Assembly: GCF_036320965.1 (NCBI RefSeq) | Contig: NC_092248.1 | Span: 22,351,321-22,415,320 of the forward strand | DNA length: 64,000 bases | Reading direction: 5' to 3' | Source of the DNA: Panulirus ornatus | Lineage: Eukaryota > Arthropoda > Malacostraca > Decapoda > Palinuridae | Shown here: piece after piece, positions 23,912-33,839 of the stretch | How the letters are laid out: each line of letters starts with the position of its first letter | Numbering within the stretch: the first letter of the stretch is position 1 | The notes under the pieces: generated by a model | Databases searched by the model: none | The model's input: the letters and a program-made list of their open reading frames with translations, nothing else | Told to the model about the DNA's origin: nothing | Position numbers and translations under genes: made by a program

Positions 23912-23914
<3 letters not shown>
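21683..23914 (-). mobile_element. RTE-like LINE copy F (short 3' UTR) with an inverted 5' segment
   Basis: The minus-strand body runs from its 3' end at 21,683 (TATTATACTTTGTCGCTGTC on the plus strand) to a breakpoint at about 23,704, in the linker (QEVKKRANESW). From there to 23,914 the sequence is plus-strand LINE and encodes the piece lying just upstream in the element (FRESVMDCAKDACGMRR to KRKIQEVK). This is the geometry of twin-primed integration. Confidence 0.92.
21883..23706 (-). CDS. Longest intact LINE ORF: linker plus reverse transcriptase (607 aa)
   Basis: An uninterrupted ORF covers the end of the linker (NESWGERVSLNFRENKKMFW), RT fingers and palm ([113 protein letters not shown]) and the conserved C-terminal region ([39 protein letters not shown]). 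All three catalytic aspartates are present. It lacks the endonuclease domain because of 5' truncation, so it is not an autonomous element. It stops at VVYRG, short of the long-UTR copies by about 10 residues. The start is arbitrary (no native initiator). Confidence 0.85.
   Translation of the reverse strand: MQEVKKRANESWGERVSLNFRENKKMFWKEVNKVRKTREQMGTSVKGANGEVITSSGDVRRRWSEYFEGLLNVFDDRVADIGCFGRGGVQSERVRENDLVNREEVVKALRKMKAGKAAGLDGIAVEFIKKGGDCIVDWFVRLFNVCITHGEVPEDWRNACIVPLYRGKGDKSECSNYRGISLLSIPGKLYGRVLIERVKACTEHQIGEEQCGFRSGRGCVDQVFALKNVCEKYLEKQMDLYVAFMDLGKAYDRVDRDALWKVLRIYGVGGKLLEAVKSFYRGCKACVRVGREESDWFSVNVGLRQGCVMSPWLFNLFMDGVVGEVNARVLERGASMKSVGDERAWEVSQLLFADDTALVADSCEKLQKLVTEFGKVCGRRKLRVNVNKSKVIRYSRVEGQVNWEVSLNGEKLEEVKCFRYLGVDLAADGTMEAEVDHRVGEGAKILGALKNVWKSRTLSRKAKMGMFEGIVVPTMLYGCEAWAMDRVVRRRMDVLEMRCLRTMCGVRWFDRVSNVRVREMCGNKKNVVERAEEGVLKWFGHMERMSEERLTKRIYVSEVEGTRRRGRPNWRWKDGVKKILCDRGLNMQEGERRARNRVNWSDVVYRG

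Positions 23915-23988
<74 letters not shown>
23915..23988 (+). repeat. (TA)n microsatellite
   Basis: About 37 TA units, between the inverted 5' segment of LINE copy F and a short element. Confidence 0.97.
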
Positions 23989-23991
<3 letters not shown>

Positions 23992-24230
23992 CTTCTTTCT
24001 TTCAAACTATTCGCCATTTCCCGCATTAGCGAGGTAGCATTAAGAACAGAGGACTGGGCCTTTGAGGGAATACCCTCACCTGGCCCAATTCTCTGTTCCT
24101 TCTTTTGGAAAATTAAAAAAAAAAACGAGAGGGGGAGGATTTCCAGCCCCCCGCTCCCTCCCCTTTTAGTCGCCTTCTACGACACGCAGGGAATACGTGG
24201 GAAGTATTCTTTCTCCCCTATCCCCAGGGA
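23989..24230 (-). mobile_element. Short non-autonomous element 1 (LINE-end composite)
   Basis: Read on the minus strand it opens TCCCTGGGGATAGGGG, continues with sequence matching the LINE 5' UTR (GAAGTATTCCC, GTCGTAGAAGGCGAC, a GGGAGCGGGGGGCTGG run), then a specific middle (GGCCCAGTCCTCTGTTCTTA) and ends with the LINE-type 3' hairpin (GCTACCTCGCTAATGCGGGA) and AATGGCGAATAGTTTGAAAG. It has no pol III A/B boxes that I can see and no ORF. TA repeats flank both sides. Confidence 0.85.

Positions 24231-24313
<83 letters not shown>
24231..24313 (+). repeat. (TA)n microsatellite
   Basis: About 41 TA units with one CATA interruption. Confidence 0.97.
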
Positions 24314-24315
<2 letters not shown>

Positions 24316-24437
24316 TGTGTGGATCAGGTGTTTGCTTTGAAGAATGTATGTGAGAAATACTTAGAAAAGCAAATGGATTTGTATGTGGCATTTATGGATC
24401 TGGAGAAGGCATATGATAGAGTTGATAGAGATGCTGA
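24314..24437 (+). mobile_element. RTE-like LINE fragment H, 124 bp
   Basis: Encodes only [19 protein letters not shown]...DLYVAFMDLEKAYDRVDRDA, cut on the left by TA repeats and on the right by a short TATATATGTATA run. Confidence 0.88.
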
Positions 24438-24458
24438 TATATATATATGTATATACAC

Positions 24459-27150
24459 CAATATGAGAAAAAAGGAAAGATAGGTAGTATGTTTGAGGAA
24501 AGGAACCTGGATATTTTAGCTGTAAGTGAAACGAAGCTCAAGGGTAAAGAGCAAAGTGGTTTGGAAATGTCTTGTGAGTAAAGTCAGGGGTTAGTGAGAG
24601 GACAAGAGCAAGGGAAGGAGTAGCACTACCCCTGAAACAGGAGTGGTAGTAGTATGTGATAGAGTGTAAGAAAGTGAACTCTAGATTGATATGGGTAAAA
24701 GTGAAAGTGGATGGAGAGAGATGGGTGATTATTGGTGCATATGCACCTGGGCATGAGAATAAAGATCATAAGAGGCAAGTGTTTTGGAAGCAGCCAAGGG
24801 AGTGTGTTAGTAGTTTTGATGCACGAGACCGGGTTATTGTGATGGGTGATTTGAGTGAAAGGTGAGTAATGTGGCAGTTGAGGGAAAAATTGTTGTACAT
24901 GGGGTGTTCAGTGTTGGAATTGAGAATGGTGAAGAGCTTATAGATATGTGCTGAAAAAGGACTGGTGATTGGGAATACCTGGTTTAAAAAGAGAGATATA
25001 GATAAGTATACGTATGTAAGTAGGAGAGATGGCCAGAGAGCGTTATTGGATTACGTGTTAAATGATAGGCGCTCGAAAAAGAGACTTTTGGATATTAATG
25101 TACTGAGAGGTGCAACTGGAGGGATGTCTGATCATTATCTTGTGTAGGCGAAGGTGAAGATTTGTAGAGGTTTTCAGAAAAGAAGAGAGAATGTTGGGGT
25201 GAAGAGAGTGGTGAGAGTGAGTAAGCTTGGGAAGGAGACTTGTGTGAGGAAGTACCAGGAGAGAGTGAGTACAGAATGGAAAAAGGTGAGAACAAAGGAG
25301 GTAAGGGGAGTGGGGAGGAATGGGATGTATTTAGGGAAACAATGATGGCTTGTGCAAAAGATTCTTGTGGCATGAGAAGAGTGGGAGGTAGGCAGATTAG
25401 AGAGGGTAGTGAGTGGTGGGATAAAGAAGTAAGATTGTTAGTGAAAGAGAAGAGAGAGGCATTTGGACGATTTTTGCAAATGACTGGGAGATGTATAAAA
25501 GAAAGAGACAGGAGTCAAGAGAAAGGTGCAAGAGGCGAAAAAGAGGTCAAATGAGAGTTGGGGTGAGAGAGTATCATTAAATTTCAGGGAGAATAAAAAG
25601 ATGTTTTGGAAGGAGGTAAATAAAGTGCGTAAGACGAGGGAACAAATGGGAACTTCAAGGAAGGGGGCCAATGGGGAGGTGATAACAAGTAGTGGCGATG
25701 TGAGAAGGAGATGGAGTGAGTATTTTGAAGGTTTGTTAAATGTGTTTGATGATAGAGTGGTTGATATAGGGTGTTTTAGTCGAGGTGGTGTGCAAAGTGA
25801 GAAAGGGTTAGGGAAAATGATTTGGTAAACAGAGAAGAGGTAGTAAAAGCTTTGCGGAAGATGAATATCGGCAAGGCAGCGGGTTCGGGTGGTATTGCAG
25901 TGGAAATTATTAAAAAAAGGGGATGACTGTACTATATATATGTATCTATGACTCATGGTGAGGTGCCTGAAGACTGGCGGAATGCTTGCATAGTGCCATT
26001 GTACAAAGGCAAAGGGGATAGAAGTGAGTGCTTAAATTACAGAGGTATAAGTTTGTTGAGTATTCCTGGTAAATTATATGGGAGGGTATTGAGTGAGAGG
26101 GTGAAGGCATGTACAGAGCATCAGATTAGGGAAGAGCAGTGTGGTTTCAGAAGTGGTAGAGGATGTGTGAATCAGGTGTTTGCTTTAAAGAATGTATGTG
26201 AGAGATACTTAGAAAAGCAAATGCAGCATTTATGGATCTGGAGAAGGCATATAATAGAGCTGATAAAGATGCTCTGTGGAAGGTATTAAGAATATATGGT
26301 GTGGGAGGTATGTTATTAGAAGCAGTGAAAGGTTTTTATCGAGGATGTAAGGCATGTGAACGTGTAGGAAGAGAGGAAAGTGATTGGTTCTCAGCGAATG
26401 TTGGTTTGCGGCAGGGGTGCGGTATGTCTCCATGGTTGTTTAATTTGTTTATGGATGGGGTTGTTAGGGAGGTGAATGCAAGAGTTTTGGAAAGAGGGGC
26501 AAGTATGCAGTCTGTTGTGGATGAGAGAGCTTGGGAAGTGAGTCAGTTGTTGTTCGCTGATGATACAGCGCTGGTGGCTGATTCGTGTGAGAAACTGCAG
26601 AAGCTGGTGACTGAGTTTGGTAAAGTGTGTGAAAGAAGAAAGCTGAGAGTAAATGTGAACAAGAGGAAGGATATTAGGTACAGTAGGGTTGAGGGACAAG
26701 TTAATTGGTAGGTAAGTTTGAATGGAGAAAACTGGAGGAGTGAAGTGTTTTAGATATCTGGGAGTGGATTTGGCAGCGGATGGAACCATGGAAGCGGAAG
26801 TGAATCATAGGGGGGGGGGGGGGGGGCGAAAGTTCTGAAAGCGTTGAAAAATGTGTGGGAGTCGAGAAAGCAACCATGGGTATGTTTGAAGGAAGGGTAG
26901 TTCCAACAATGTTATATGGTTGCGAGGCGTGGGCTATAGAGTTGTGAGGAGGAGGGTGGATGTACTGGAAATGAGATGCATGAGGACAACATGTGGTGTG
27001 AGGTGGTTTGATCGAGTAAGTAAAAAACGGTAAGAGAGATGTGTGGTAAAAAAAAGTGTGTGGTTGAGAGAGCAGAAGAGGGTGTTTTGAAATGGTTTTG
27101 CCCACATGGAGAGAATGAGTTAGGAAAGATTGACAAAGGGGATATAAGAG
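24459..27150 (+). mobile_element. RTE-like LINE copy I (old), fused at its 3' side to copy J
   Basis: Starts near the beginning of the endonuclease (GAGAAAAAAGGAAAGATAGG) and covers endonuclease, linker and RT. Fragments can be read at 24,656-24,865 (IGAYAPGH), 24,965-25,147 (SRRDGQRALLDYVL, GGMSDHYLV), 25,526-25,828 and 26,232-26,711. It has many frameshifts and an in-place G tract (26,811-26,826). At about 27,150, near LTKxxY of the RT tail, it passes directly into the linker of copy J, so it lacks a 3' UTR. Confidence 0.88.
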
Positions 27151-29466
27151 AGACTGAGTGCAGAATGTAAAAAGGTGAGAGCAAAGGACTAAGGGGAGTG
27201 GGGGAAGAATGGGATGTATTTTGGGAAGCAGTGATGGCTTGCACATTAGATGCTTGTGGCATGAGAAGTAGGAGGTGGGCGGATTAGAAAGGGTAGTGAG
27301 TAGTGTGATGAAGAAGTAAGATTATCATTGAAAGAGAAGAGAGAGGCATTTTGACGATTTTTGTAGGGAACTAGTGCAAATGACTGGGAGATGTATAAAA
27401 GAAAGAGACAGGAAGTCAAGAGAAAGGTGTAAGAGGTGAAAAGGACATTAAATGAGAGTTGAGGTGAGAGAGTATCATTAAATTTTAGGGAGAGTAAAAA
27501 GATGTTTTGGAAAAAGGTAAATAAAGTGCGTAAGAGAAGAGAACAAATGGAAACATCGGTGAAGAGGGCTAATGGGAAGGTAATAAGAAGTAGTGGTGAT
27601 GTGAGATGGGGTGAGTATTTTGAAGGTTTGTTGAATGCGTTAGATGATAGAGTGGCAGATATAGGGTGTTTTGGTCGAGGAGGTGTATGAAGTGACAGGG
27701 TTTGGGGAGAATAATTTGGTAAACAGAAGAGGCAGTAAACGCTTTGCGGAAGATGAAAACCGGCAAGGCAGTGGGTTTGGATGGTATTGCAGTAGAATTT
27801 ATTAAAAAAAGGGGGTGACTGTATTGTTGACTGGTTGGTAAGGTTATTAAATGTATGTAAGACTCATGGTGAGGTGCCTGAGGATTGGCGGAATGCCGCA
27901 TAGTGCCATTGTACAAAGGCAAAGGGGATAAAGATGAGCGTTCAAATTACAGAGGTATAAGTTTGTTGAGTATTCCTGGGAAATTGTATGAGAGGGTATT
28001 GATTGAGAGGGTGAAGGCATGTGCAGAGCATCAGATTGGGGAAGAGCAGTGTGGTTTCAGAAGTGATAGAGGAGGTGTGGATCAGGTGTTTGCTTTGAAG
28101 AATGTATGTGACAAACATCTAGAAAAACAAATGGATTTGTATGTAGCATTTATGAATCTGGAGAAGGCATATGATAGAGTTGATAGAGATGCTCTGTGGA
28201 AGGAATTAAGAGTATAAGGTGTGGGGGGTAAGTTGCTAGAAGCAGTGAAAAGTTTGTAGCGAGGATTCAAGGTATGTGTACGTGTAGGAAGAGAGGAAAG
28301 TGATTCGTTCCCAGTGAATGTCGGTTTTTGGCAGGGGTGCATGATGTTCCTATGGTTGTTTGATTTGTTTATGGATGGGGTTGTTAGGGATGTGAATAGA
28401 AGAGTTTTGGCGAGAAGGGCAATTATGCAGTCTGTTGTGGATGAGAAGGCTTGGGAAGTGCGTCAGTTATTGTTCGCTGATGATTCAGTGTTGGTGGCTG
28501 ATTCGGGTGAGAAACTGCAGAAGCTGGTGACTGAGTTTGGTAAAGTGTGTGAAAGAAGAAAGCTGAGAGTAAATGTGAATAAGAGCAAGGTTATTAGGTA
28601 CATAGGGTCAAGGGACAAGTCAATTGGGAGGTAAGTTTGAATGGTGAAAAACTGGAAGAAGTGAAGTGTTTTAGATATCTGGGAGTGGATCTGGCAGCGG
28701 ATGGAACCATGGAAGCGGAAGTGAGTCACAGGGTGGGGGAAGAGGCAAAAGTTCTTGAAGCGTTTAAGAATGTGTGGAAGGCGAGAACATTATCTCGGAA
28801 AGCAAAAATGGGTATGTTTGAAGGATTAGTGGTTCCAACAATGTTATATGGTTGCGAGGCGCGGGCTATGGATAGGGTTGTGCGGAGGAGGGTGTATGTG
28901 TTGGAAATGAGATGTTTGAGGAGAATATGTGGTGTGTGGTGGTTTGGTCGAGTAAGTAATGAAAGGGTAAGAGAGATGTGTGGTAATAAAAAGAGTGTGG
29001 TTGAGAGAGCAGAAGAGGGTTTACTGAAATGGTTTGGTCACATGGTGAGAATGAGTGAGGAAAGATTGACAAAGAGGATATATGCGTCAGAGGTGGAGGG
29101 AACGAGGAGAAGTGGAGACCATATTGGAGGTGGAAGGTTGGAGTGAAAAAGGTTTTAAGCGATCTGTGCCTGAACATGTAGGAGGGTGAAAGGCATGCAA
29201 GCAATAGAGTGAATTGGAACGATGTGGTATGCCGGGGTCGATATGGTGTCAGTGGATTGAACTAGAGCATGTGAAGCGTCTGGGGTAAACCATGGAAAGT
29301 TCTGTGGGCCGTGGATGTGGAAAGGGAGCTGTGGTTTCGGTGCATTATACATGACAGTTAGAGACTGAGTGTGAACGAATGTGGCCTTTGCTGTCTTTTC
29401 CCAGCGCGAGGTAGCGCTGGGAAAAGGGGTGTCATTTCATGTGTGAAGGGAATGAATAAAGGCTGC
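27151..29466 (+). mobile_element. RTE-like LINE copy J (old), 5' truncated
   Basis: Begins in the linker (ETECRM-like, then WGKNGMYFGKQ in broken frames) and runs through RT fragments 27,885-28,217, 28,314-28,634 and 28,637-29,146. Several indels and motif changes are present (FADDSVLVADS for FADDTALVADS). The 3' UTR is present to GAATGAATAAAGGC at about 29,466, then meets copy K in the opposite orientation. A 12-bp-stem palindrome replaces part of the UTR at 29,398-29,427. Confidence 0.88.
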
Positions 29467-30058
29467 AAGTCCGCACACGCAAATATACATACCTATACAT
29501 CTCAACGTATACATATATATACACACACAGACATATACATATATACACATGTACATAATTCATACTGTCTGCCTTTATTCATTCCCATCGCCACCCCGCC
29601 ACGCATGAAATAACAAGCCCCTTTCCCCCGCATGTGCGCAAAGTAGCGCTAGGAAAAGACATCAAAGGCCACATTCGTTCACACTCAGTCTCTAGCTGTC
29701 ATGTATAATGCACCGAAACCATGGCTCCCTTTCCACTTCCAGGCCCCACAGAACTTTCAATGGATTACCCCAGACGCTTCACATGCCCTGGTTCAATCCA
29801 TTGACAGCACGTCGACCCCGGTATACAACATCGTTCCAATTCACTCTATTCCTTGCACGCCTTTCACCCTCCTGCATGTTCAGGCTCCTATCACTCAAAA
29901 TCTTTTTCACTCCATCTTTCCATCTCCAATTTGGTCTCCTACTTATCGTTCCCTCCACCTCTGACACATATATCCTCTTGGTCAATCTTTCCTCACTCAT
30001 TCTCTTCATGTGACCAAACCTTTTCAAAACACCCTCTTCTGCTCTCTCAACCACACTC

Positions 30059-30060
<2 letters not shown>
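29467..30060 (-). mobile_element. RTE-like LINE copy K (long 3' UTR), 3' end fragment
   Basis: Minus-strand 3' UTR (CGCACACGCAAATATACATA on the plus strand) followed by the ORF end ([51 protein letters not shown]). It breaks off at VERAEEGVLK against TA repeats. Confidence 0.9.

Positions 30061-30062
<2 letters not shown>

Positions 30063-30116
<54 letters not shown>
30063..30116 (+). repeat. (TA)n microsatellite between LINE copies K and L
   Basis: About 27 TA units, followed by a T-rich run leading into the 3' end of copy L. Confidence 0.97.
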
Positions 30117-30120
<4 letters not shown>

Positions 30121-31019
30121 TTTTTATTTTTTATCATACTTTGTCGCTGTCTCCCGCGTTTGCGAGGTAGCGCAAGGAAACAGACGAAAGAAATGGCCCA
30201 ACCCACCCCCATACACATGTATATACATACGTCCACACACGCAAATATACATACCTACACAGCTTTCCATGGTTTACCCCAGACGCTTCACATGCCTTGA
30301 TTCAATCCACTGACAGCACGTCAACCCCGGTATACCACATCGCTCCAATTCACTCTATTCCTTGCCCTCCTTTCACCCTCCTGCATGTTCAGGCCCCGAT
30401 CACACAAAATCTTTTTCACTCCATCTTTCCACCTCCAATTTGGTCTCCCTCTTCTCCTCGTTCCCTCCACCTCCGACACATATATCCTCTTGGTCAATCT
30501 TTCCTCACTCATTCTCTCCATGTGCCCAAACCACTTCAAAACACCCTCTTCTGCTCTCTCAACCACGCTCTTTTTATTTCCACACATCTCTCTTACCCTT
30601 ACGTTACTCACTCGATCAAACCACCTCACACCACACATTTTCCTCAAACATCTCATTTCCAGCACATCCATCCTCCTGCGCACAACTCTATACATAGCCC
30701 ACGCTTCGCAACCATACAACATTGTTGGAACCACTATTCCTTCAAACATACCCATTTTTGCTTTCCGAGATAATGTTCTCGACTTCCACACATTCTTCAA
30801 GGCCCCCAGAATTTTCGCCCCCTCCCCCACCCTATGATCCACTTCCGCTTCCATGGTTCCATCCGCTGCCAGATCCACTCCCAGATATCTAAAACACTTC
30901 ACTTCCTCCAGTTTTTCTCCATTCAAACTCACCTCCCAATTGACTTGACCCTCAACCCTACTGTACCTAATAACCTTGCTCTTATTCACATTTACTCTTA
31001 ACTTTCTTCCTCCACCTTC
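30117..31019 (-). mobile_element. RTE-like LINE copy L (short 3' UTR), 5' truncated
   Basis: 3' end at about 30,135 (ATCATACTTTGTCGCTGTCT on plus). The minus-strand ORF is open through to GRKLRVNVNKSKV, where it is cut by the tRNA-like palindrome at about 31,020. It has the LCDRG and VYRG-TGA subfamily marks. Confidence 0.92.
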
Positions 31020-31035
31020 ATAGAACATACAAAGC

Positions 31036-31105
31036 TCCATCAGCCAGGATCGAACCTGGTACCCCTTGTGCAAGAGGCAGGCATGCTAACCGCTAGGCTA
31101 AGGGA
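31036..31105 (-). pseudogene. tRNA-like sequence, left arm of the foldback
   Basis: Same 70-nt tRNA-like sequence as 31,318-31,387 in the opposite orientation, with GGTACC in place of GGTCCC before the T stem. On its strand the acceptor stem starts TCCCTTA and the T arm reads CCAGG TTCGAT CCTGG. Confidence 0.6.
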
Positions 31106-31317
31106 CTGTATAATAGGAAAAAACTATTCGAAGTACTAAGTACTCGAATACCCTTCGTCTCACTATAACTCCGCGTTGTATAGTCAGGTTCGGTAAAACG
31201 CTATCAGCTGGCTATGTGTTCTGTTCGGAAACAACCGATAGACCCCGTTGCTCACCATAGTGAGACGAAGGGTATTCGAGTACTTAGTATTTCGAATAGT
31301 TGTTTCCTATTATACAG

Positions 31318-31387
31318 TCCCTTAGCCTAGCGGTTAGCATGCCTGCCTCTTGCACAAGGGGTCCCAGGTTCGATCCTGGCTGATGGA
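31318..31387 (+). pseudogene. tRNA-like sequence, right arm of the foldback
   Basis: The acceptor stem TCCCTTA pairs with TGATGGA (6 of 7). The A box TAGCCTAGCGGTTAGCATG and B box GGTTCGATCC fit pol III promoters. The T stem pairs perfectly but its loop has six nucleotides, and the anticodon arm (CCTCTTGCACAAGGGG) does not give a clean 5-bp stem and 7-nt loop. A TGC (Ala-like) anticodon would be the nearest reading. It is more likely a tRNA-derived SINE head than a working tRNA. Confidence 0.6.
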
Positions 31388-31397
31388 GCTTTGTATG

Positions 31398-31399
<2 letters not shown>

Positions 31400-31465
<66 letters not shown>
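31400..31465 (+). repeat. (TA)n microsatellite
   Basis: About 33 TA units between the foldback and a LINE 3' end. Confidence 0.97.
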
Positions 31466-31470
<5 letters not shown>

Positions 31471-31615
31471 CGTTGAAATGTATAGATATGTATATGTGCG
31501 TGTGTGGACGTGTTTGTATATACATGTGTACGTGGTTGGGTTGGGACATTCTTTCGTTTCTTTCTTTGCGCTACCTCGCTAACGCGGGGGACAGCAACAA
31601 AGTATAATAGAATAT
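31466..31615 (+). mobile_element. RTE-like LINE 3' end fragment M
   Basis: Only the last 150 bp of the 3' UTR: GCGTTGAAATGTATAGATAT through TTGCGCTACCTCGCTAACGC to ACAAAGTATAATAGAATA. 5' truncated at the TA repeat. Confidence 0.9.
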
Positions 31616-31619
31616 AAAT

Positions 31620-33200
31620 TGATAATTGAAGAGGATCATAATTGAGCGCATGATCAAGAATATTCCTATGAGTCCACGGGGAAATGAAACACCATAAGTT
31701 CCCAGATGTACTTTCGTGTTATAATCACATCATCAGGGGAGATACAAGAAAGAAATATAAAAGTCAGTTAATGTAGCACGAATAGACATTAGCTAAGAAG
31801 CCATTTGGTAAACAAGTGACTATCCGAATGTATTACTAACGCAGAGAAGGCTAACACAGTTGTAATTATGGACAAAAGTAATTATTCATCTAGAATCAAT
31901 GGTCTTTTAAGTGATGGCACAACATACTTTAAACTCAGTAGGAATCACATAGAAGCAGTTAATTCTCATTTCAGTAAAGAACTGAAGTTGTTGAAAGGTA
32001 ATGGTTCTCTTATCAAAAGTTTGTCATCTTTGTCTCCTTATTGCCATATATGTATGGACTCATCAAAACAAACAAAATTTTCCAGCAAGACCTATAGTGA
32101 GTTTAGTGGGCTCCATCACATATAAATTGTCAAAGTGGTTAGATTCTTTACTAAGCCCATTAGTGGGTAAGGTATCAAATTCGAACATCATGAACAATGT
32201 AGACTTAGTTAACAAGCTTAATGATATTAATGCTAATTTTGATTTCAAACTGGTTAGCTTTGATGTTTCGTCTCTGTTCGCAAAAGTTCAAGTTGATATC
32301 CTCTTAGAATGTCTATTTGATGTATCGGATGATATTCATTTTCATGTTTCAAAGTCTATTTCTATTGCATTGATGAAATTTTGTATAAAAGACTGTGCAT
32401 TTCAATTTGATGGAGAATACTATGCTGAAAAATTTGGTATGGCGATGGGTAACCCTCTTTCACCTGTATTAAGTAATCTTTACATGGAATTCTTTGAAAC
32501 AAAATTACTAAAGGATATCTTACCTTCTAATGCAATTTAGTTTAGCTATATAGATGATATTCTTTGTGTTTGGGCAACAAATGAAAATTTACAAACATTT
32601 CTCCCTTTAACACTGCAGTACTTTCCATGGAATTCACTGTAGAAAATGAAAATAATGGTATGTTACCATTTTCAGATTGCATGATCCACTGGAACGGAGG
32701 CAAGTTAAAGTTTAGCATAAACAGAAAACCTACCAATTTATGCTCATATATCCATTATTACTTAGCTCAACATAACAGAGTTGAATTATCATCATTCTAG
32801 TCTATGTTCCTTACGGCATTACGTATTTGCAGTCTATAGTTCATTGATGTTGAGTTTGAGAAGATATATTCTATTGGATCCAAGTTTGAGTTTCGTAGGT
32901 GTTTCTATGATTTATCCCTTAAGCTGGCAAAGAAATCATTCTATAGAGTTGAGCCCAAACCTCCCCTAGACACCAAGAATCTTTTAATTCTCCCTTTTGA
33001 TAATAATCTTACTTTCCATGTTGCTTAAATCCTTTATGTAAATGTTGCCTTCAGCAACAACAATACTATAAAGAATAGCTTAATCAGGAACTCGCCAGGC
33101 AGTCTGCTGGATTTGTTGGGCAGACTGGTAAGGATCTTTCTGTACGACTTTAGCATCATAAACTTCTTGTTTGGCAGCGGCATCCCTGGCATGTATCCGC
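31620..33200 (+). mobile_element. Penelope-like retroelement, decayed
   Basis: The peptide fragments match the Penelope reverse transcriptase, a group apart from LINEs and LTR elements, with a C-terminal GIY-YIG endonuclease. Upstream of the ORF lies a non-coding segment (31,650-31,860). The end of the element is not clearly defined; recognisable coding matter stops near 33,190. Confidence 0.8.
31868..33190 (+). pseudogene. Penelope-like RT/GIY-YIG ORF, broken
   Basis: 31,868-32,125 encodes the N-terminal part (NGLLSDGTTYFKLSRNHIEA). A frameshift near 32,070 leads into 32,090-32,537 with PARPIVSLVGSITYKLSKWL, VSFDVSSLFAKVQVD and FGMAMGNPLSPVLSNLYMEF. A TAG at 32,538-32,540 precedes the catalytic YIDDIL block, still in frame. 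Frameshifts follow, then LPFSDCMIHWNGGKLKFSIN and RKPTNLCSYIHYY. The end shows FVGQTGKDLSVRL, the remnant of the GIY-YIG domain, at about 33,108-33,148. At least five lesions make it inactive. Confidence 0.82.
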
Positions 33201-33517
33201 CAAGCAACCATTACGCTCGCAGGGAAACGCGTGCAGTGTGAACGTCCTCAAATGCTTGTGGGGGATTGTATTAATGACGGACACTAGAGATGGACAGGCT
33301 CTCTTGATCGTGATTTTTTTGTATGTATTGCTTACGTGGGGTCTGTCGAATGTTTTTTCGAAGGCAACGTCCGTCATCTGTTCCTTGTCAGTTTGTATTG
33401 TTTGGAAAAGACTAGCATTTTCACAACTTTAATGACAACAGTTAAGTGAGGGTTGGAACAGCCAATCTGTAAACAGTGCTCTTGTTGGTTCCCATCACCA
33501 GTGACTGAATATCGTGA

Positions 33518-33638
<121 letters not shown>

Positions 33639-33667
33639 GCTGCAATATCATAATCAGGGCATAGGGC

Positions 33668-33835
33668 TCCGACCGCTAAGGGGCCTCTCCAAGTCTCGAT
33701 CGCTAAGGGAGCCCCCTAGTCCCGATAGCTAAGGGGGCTCCCTTGTCCCAATCGCTAAGGGGGCTCCCTTGTTCCGACCGAAAAGGGGGTACCGTAGTCC
33801 CGACAGCTAAGGTGGCCCTCTAATTCTGACCGCTA
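33668..33835 (+). repeat. 26-bp minisatellite, about six units
   Basis: Degenerate units of CCGATAGCTAAGGGGGCTCC plus CTTGTC. GC-rich compared with its surroundings. The units are diverged, so the array is old. Confidence 0.9.
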
Positions 33836-33839
33836 ACCG

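Larger units (their letters stand above)
31024..31399. repeat. 376-bp foldback (palindromic) element with a tRNA-like sequence in each arm
   Basis: Left arm 31,024-31,166 and right arm 31,257-31,399 are near-perfect inverted copies (143 bp each) around a 90-bp unique spacer. The outer ends are AACATACAAAGCTCC and its inverse; the inner ends are CTCACTAT and ATAGTGAG. Each arm contains a pseudo-tRNA with A box and B box, then the block TACAGTCCC/TATTATACAG and TTCGAATA-type sequence. One end abuts LINE copy L and the other a TA repeat. Only a few mismatches separate the arms, which points to a recent inverted duplication. Confidence 0.9.

Noticed and set aside
31318..31387. Functional tRNA-Ala gene
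   Set aside because: The anticodon arm and T loop are irregular and the sequence lies in a palindromic repeat; treated as tRNA-like.
31660..31695. Possible hammerhead ribozyme upstream of the Penelope ORF (CCTATGAGTCCACGGGGAAA, then TGAAAC)
   Set aside because: Penelope-like elements can carry hammerheads, and GAGTCC...GAAAC is suggestive, but the CUGAUGA core is incomplete here and I could not form the three stems. A covariance-model search on a family consensus would settle it.
33156..33377. Minus-strand 73-aa ORF with several cysteines after the Penelope element
   Set aside because: Overlaps the decayed Penelope 3' region; no recognisable domain.
33668..33835. CRISPR-like array
   Set aside because: The units are contiguous and degenerate without spacers; it is a minisatellite in a eukaryotic genome.
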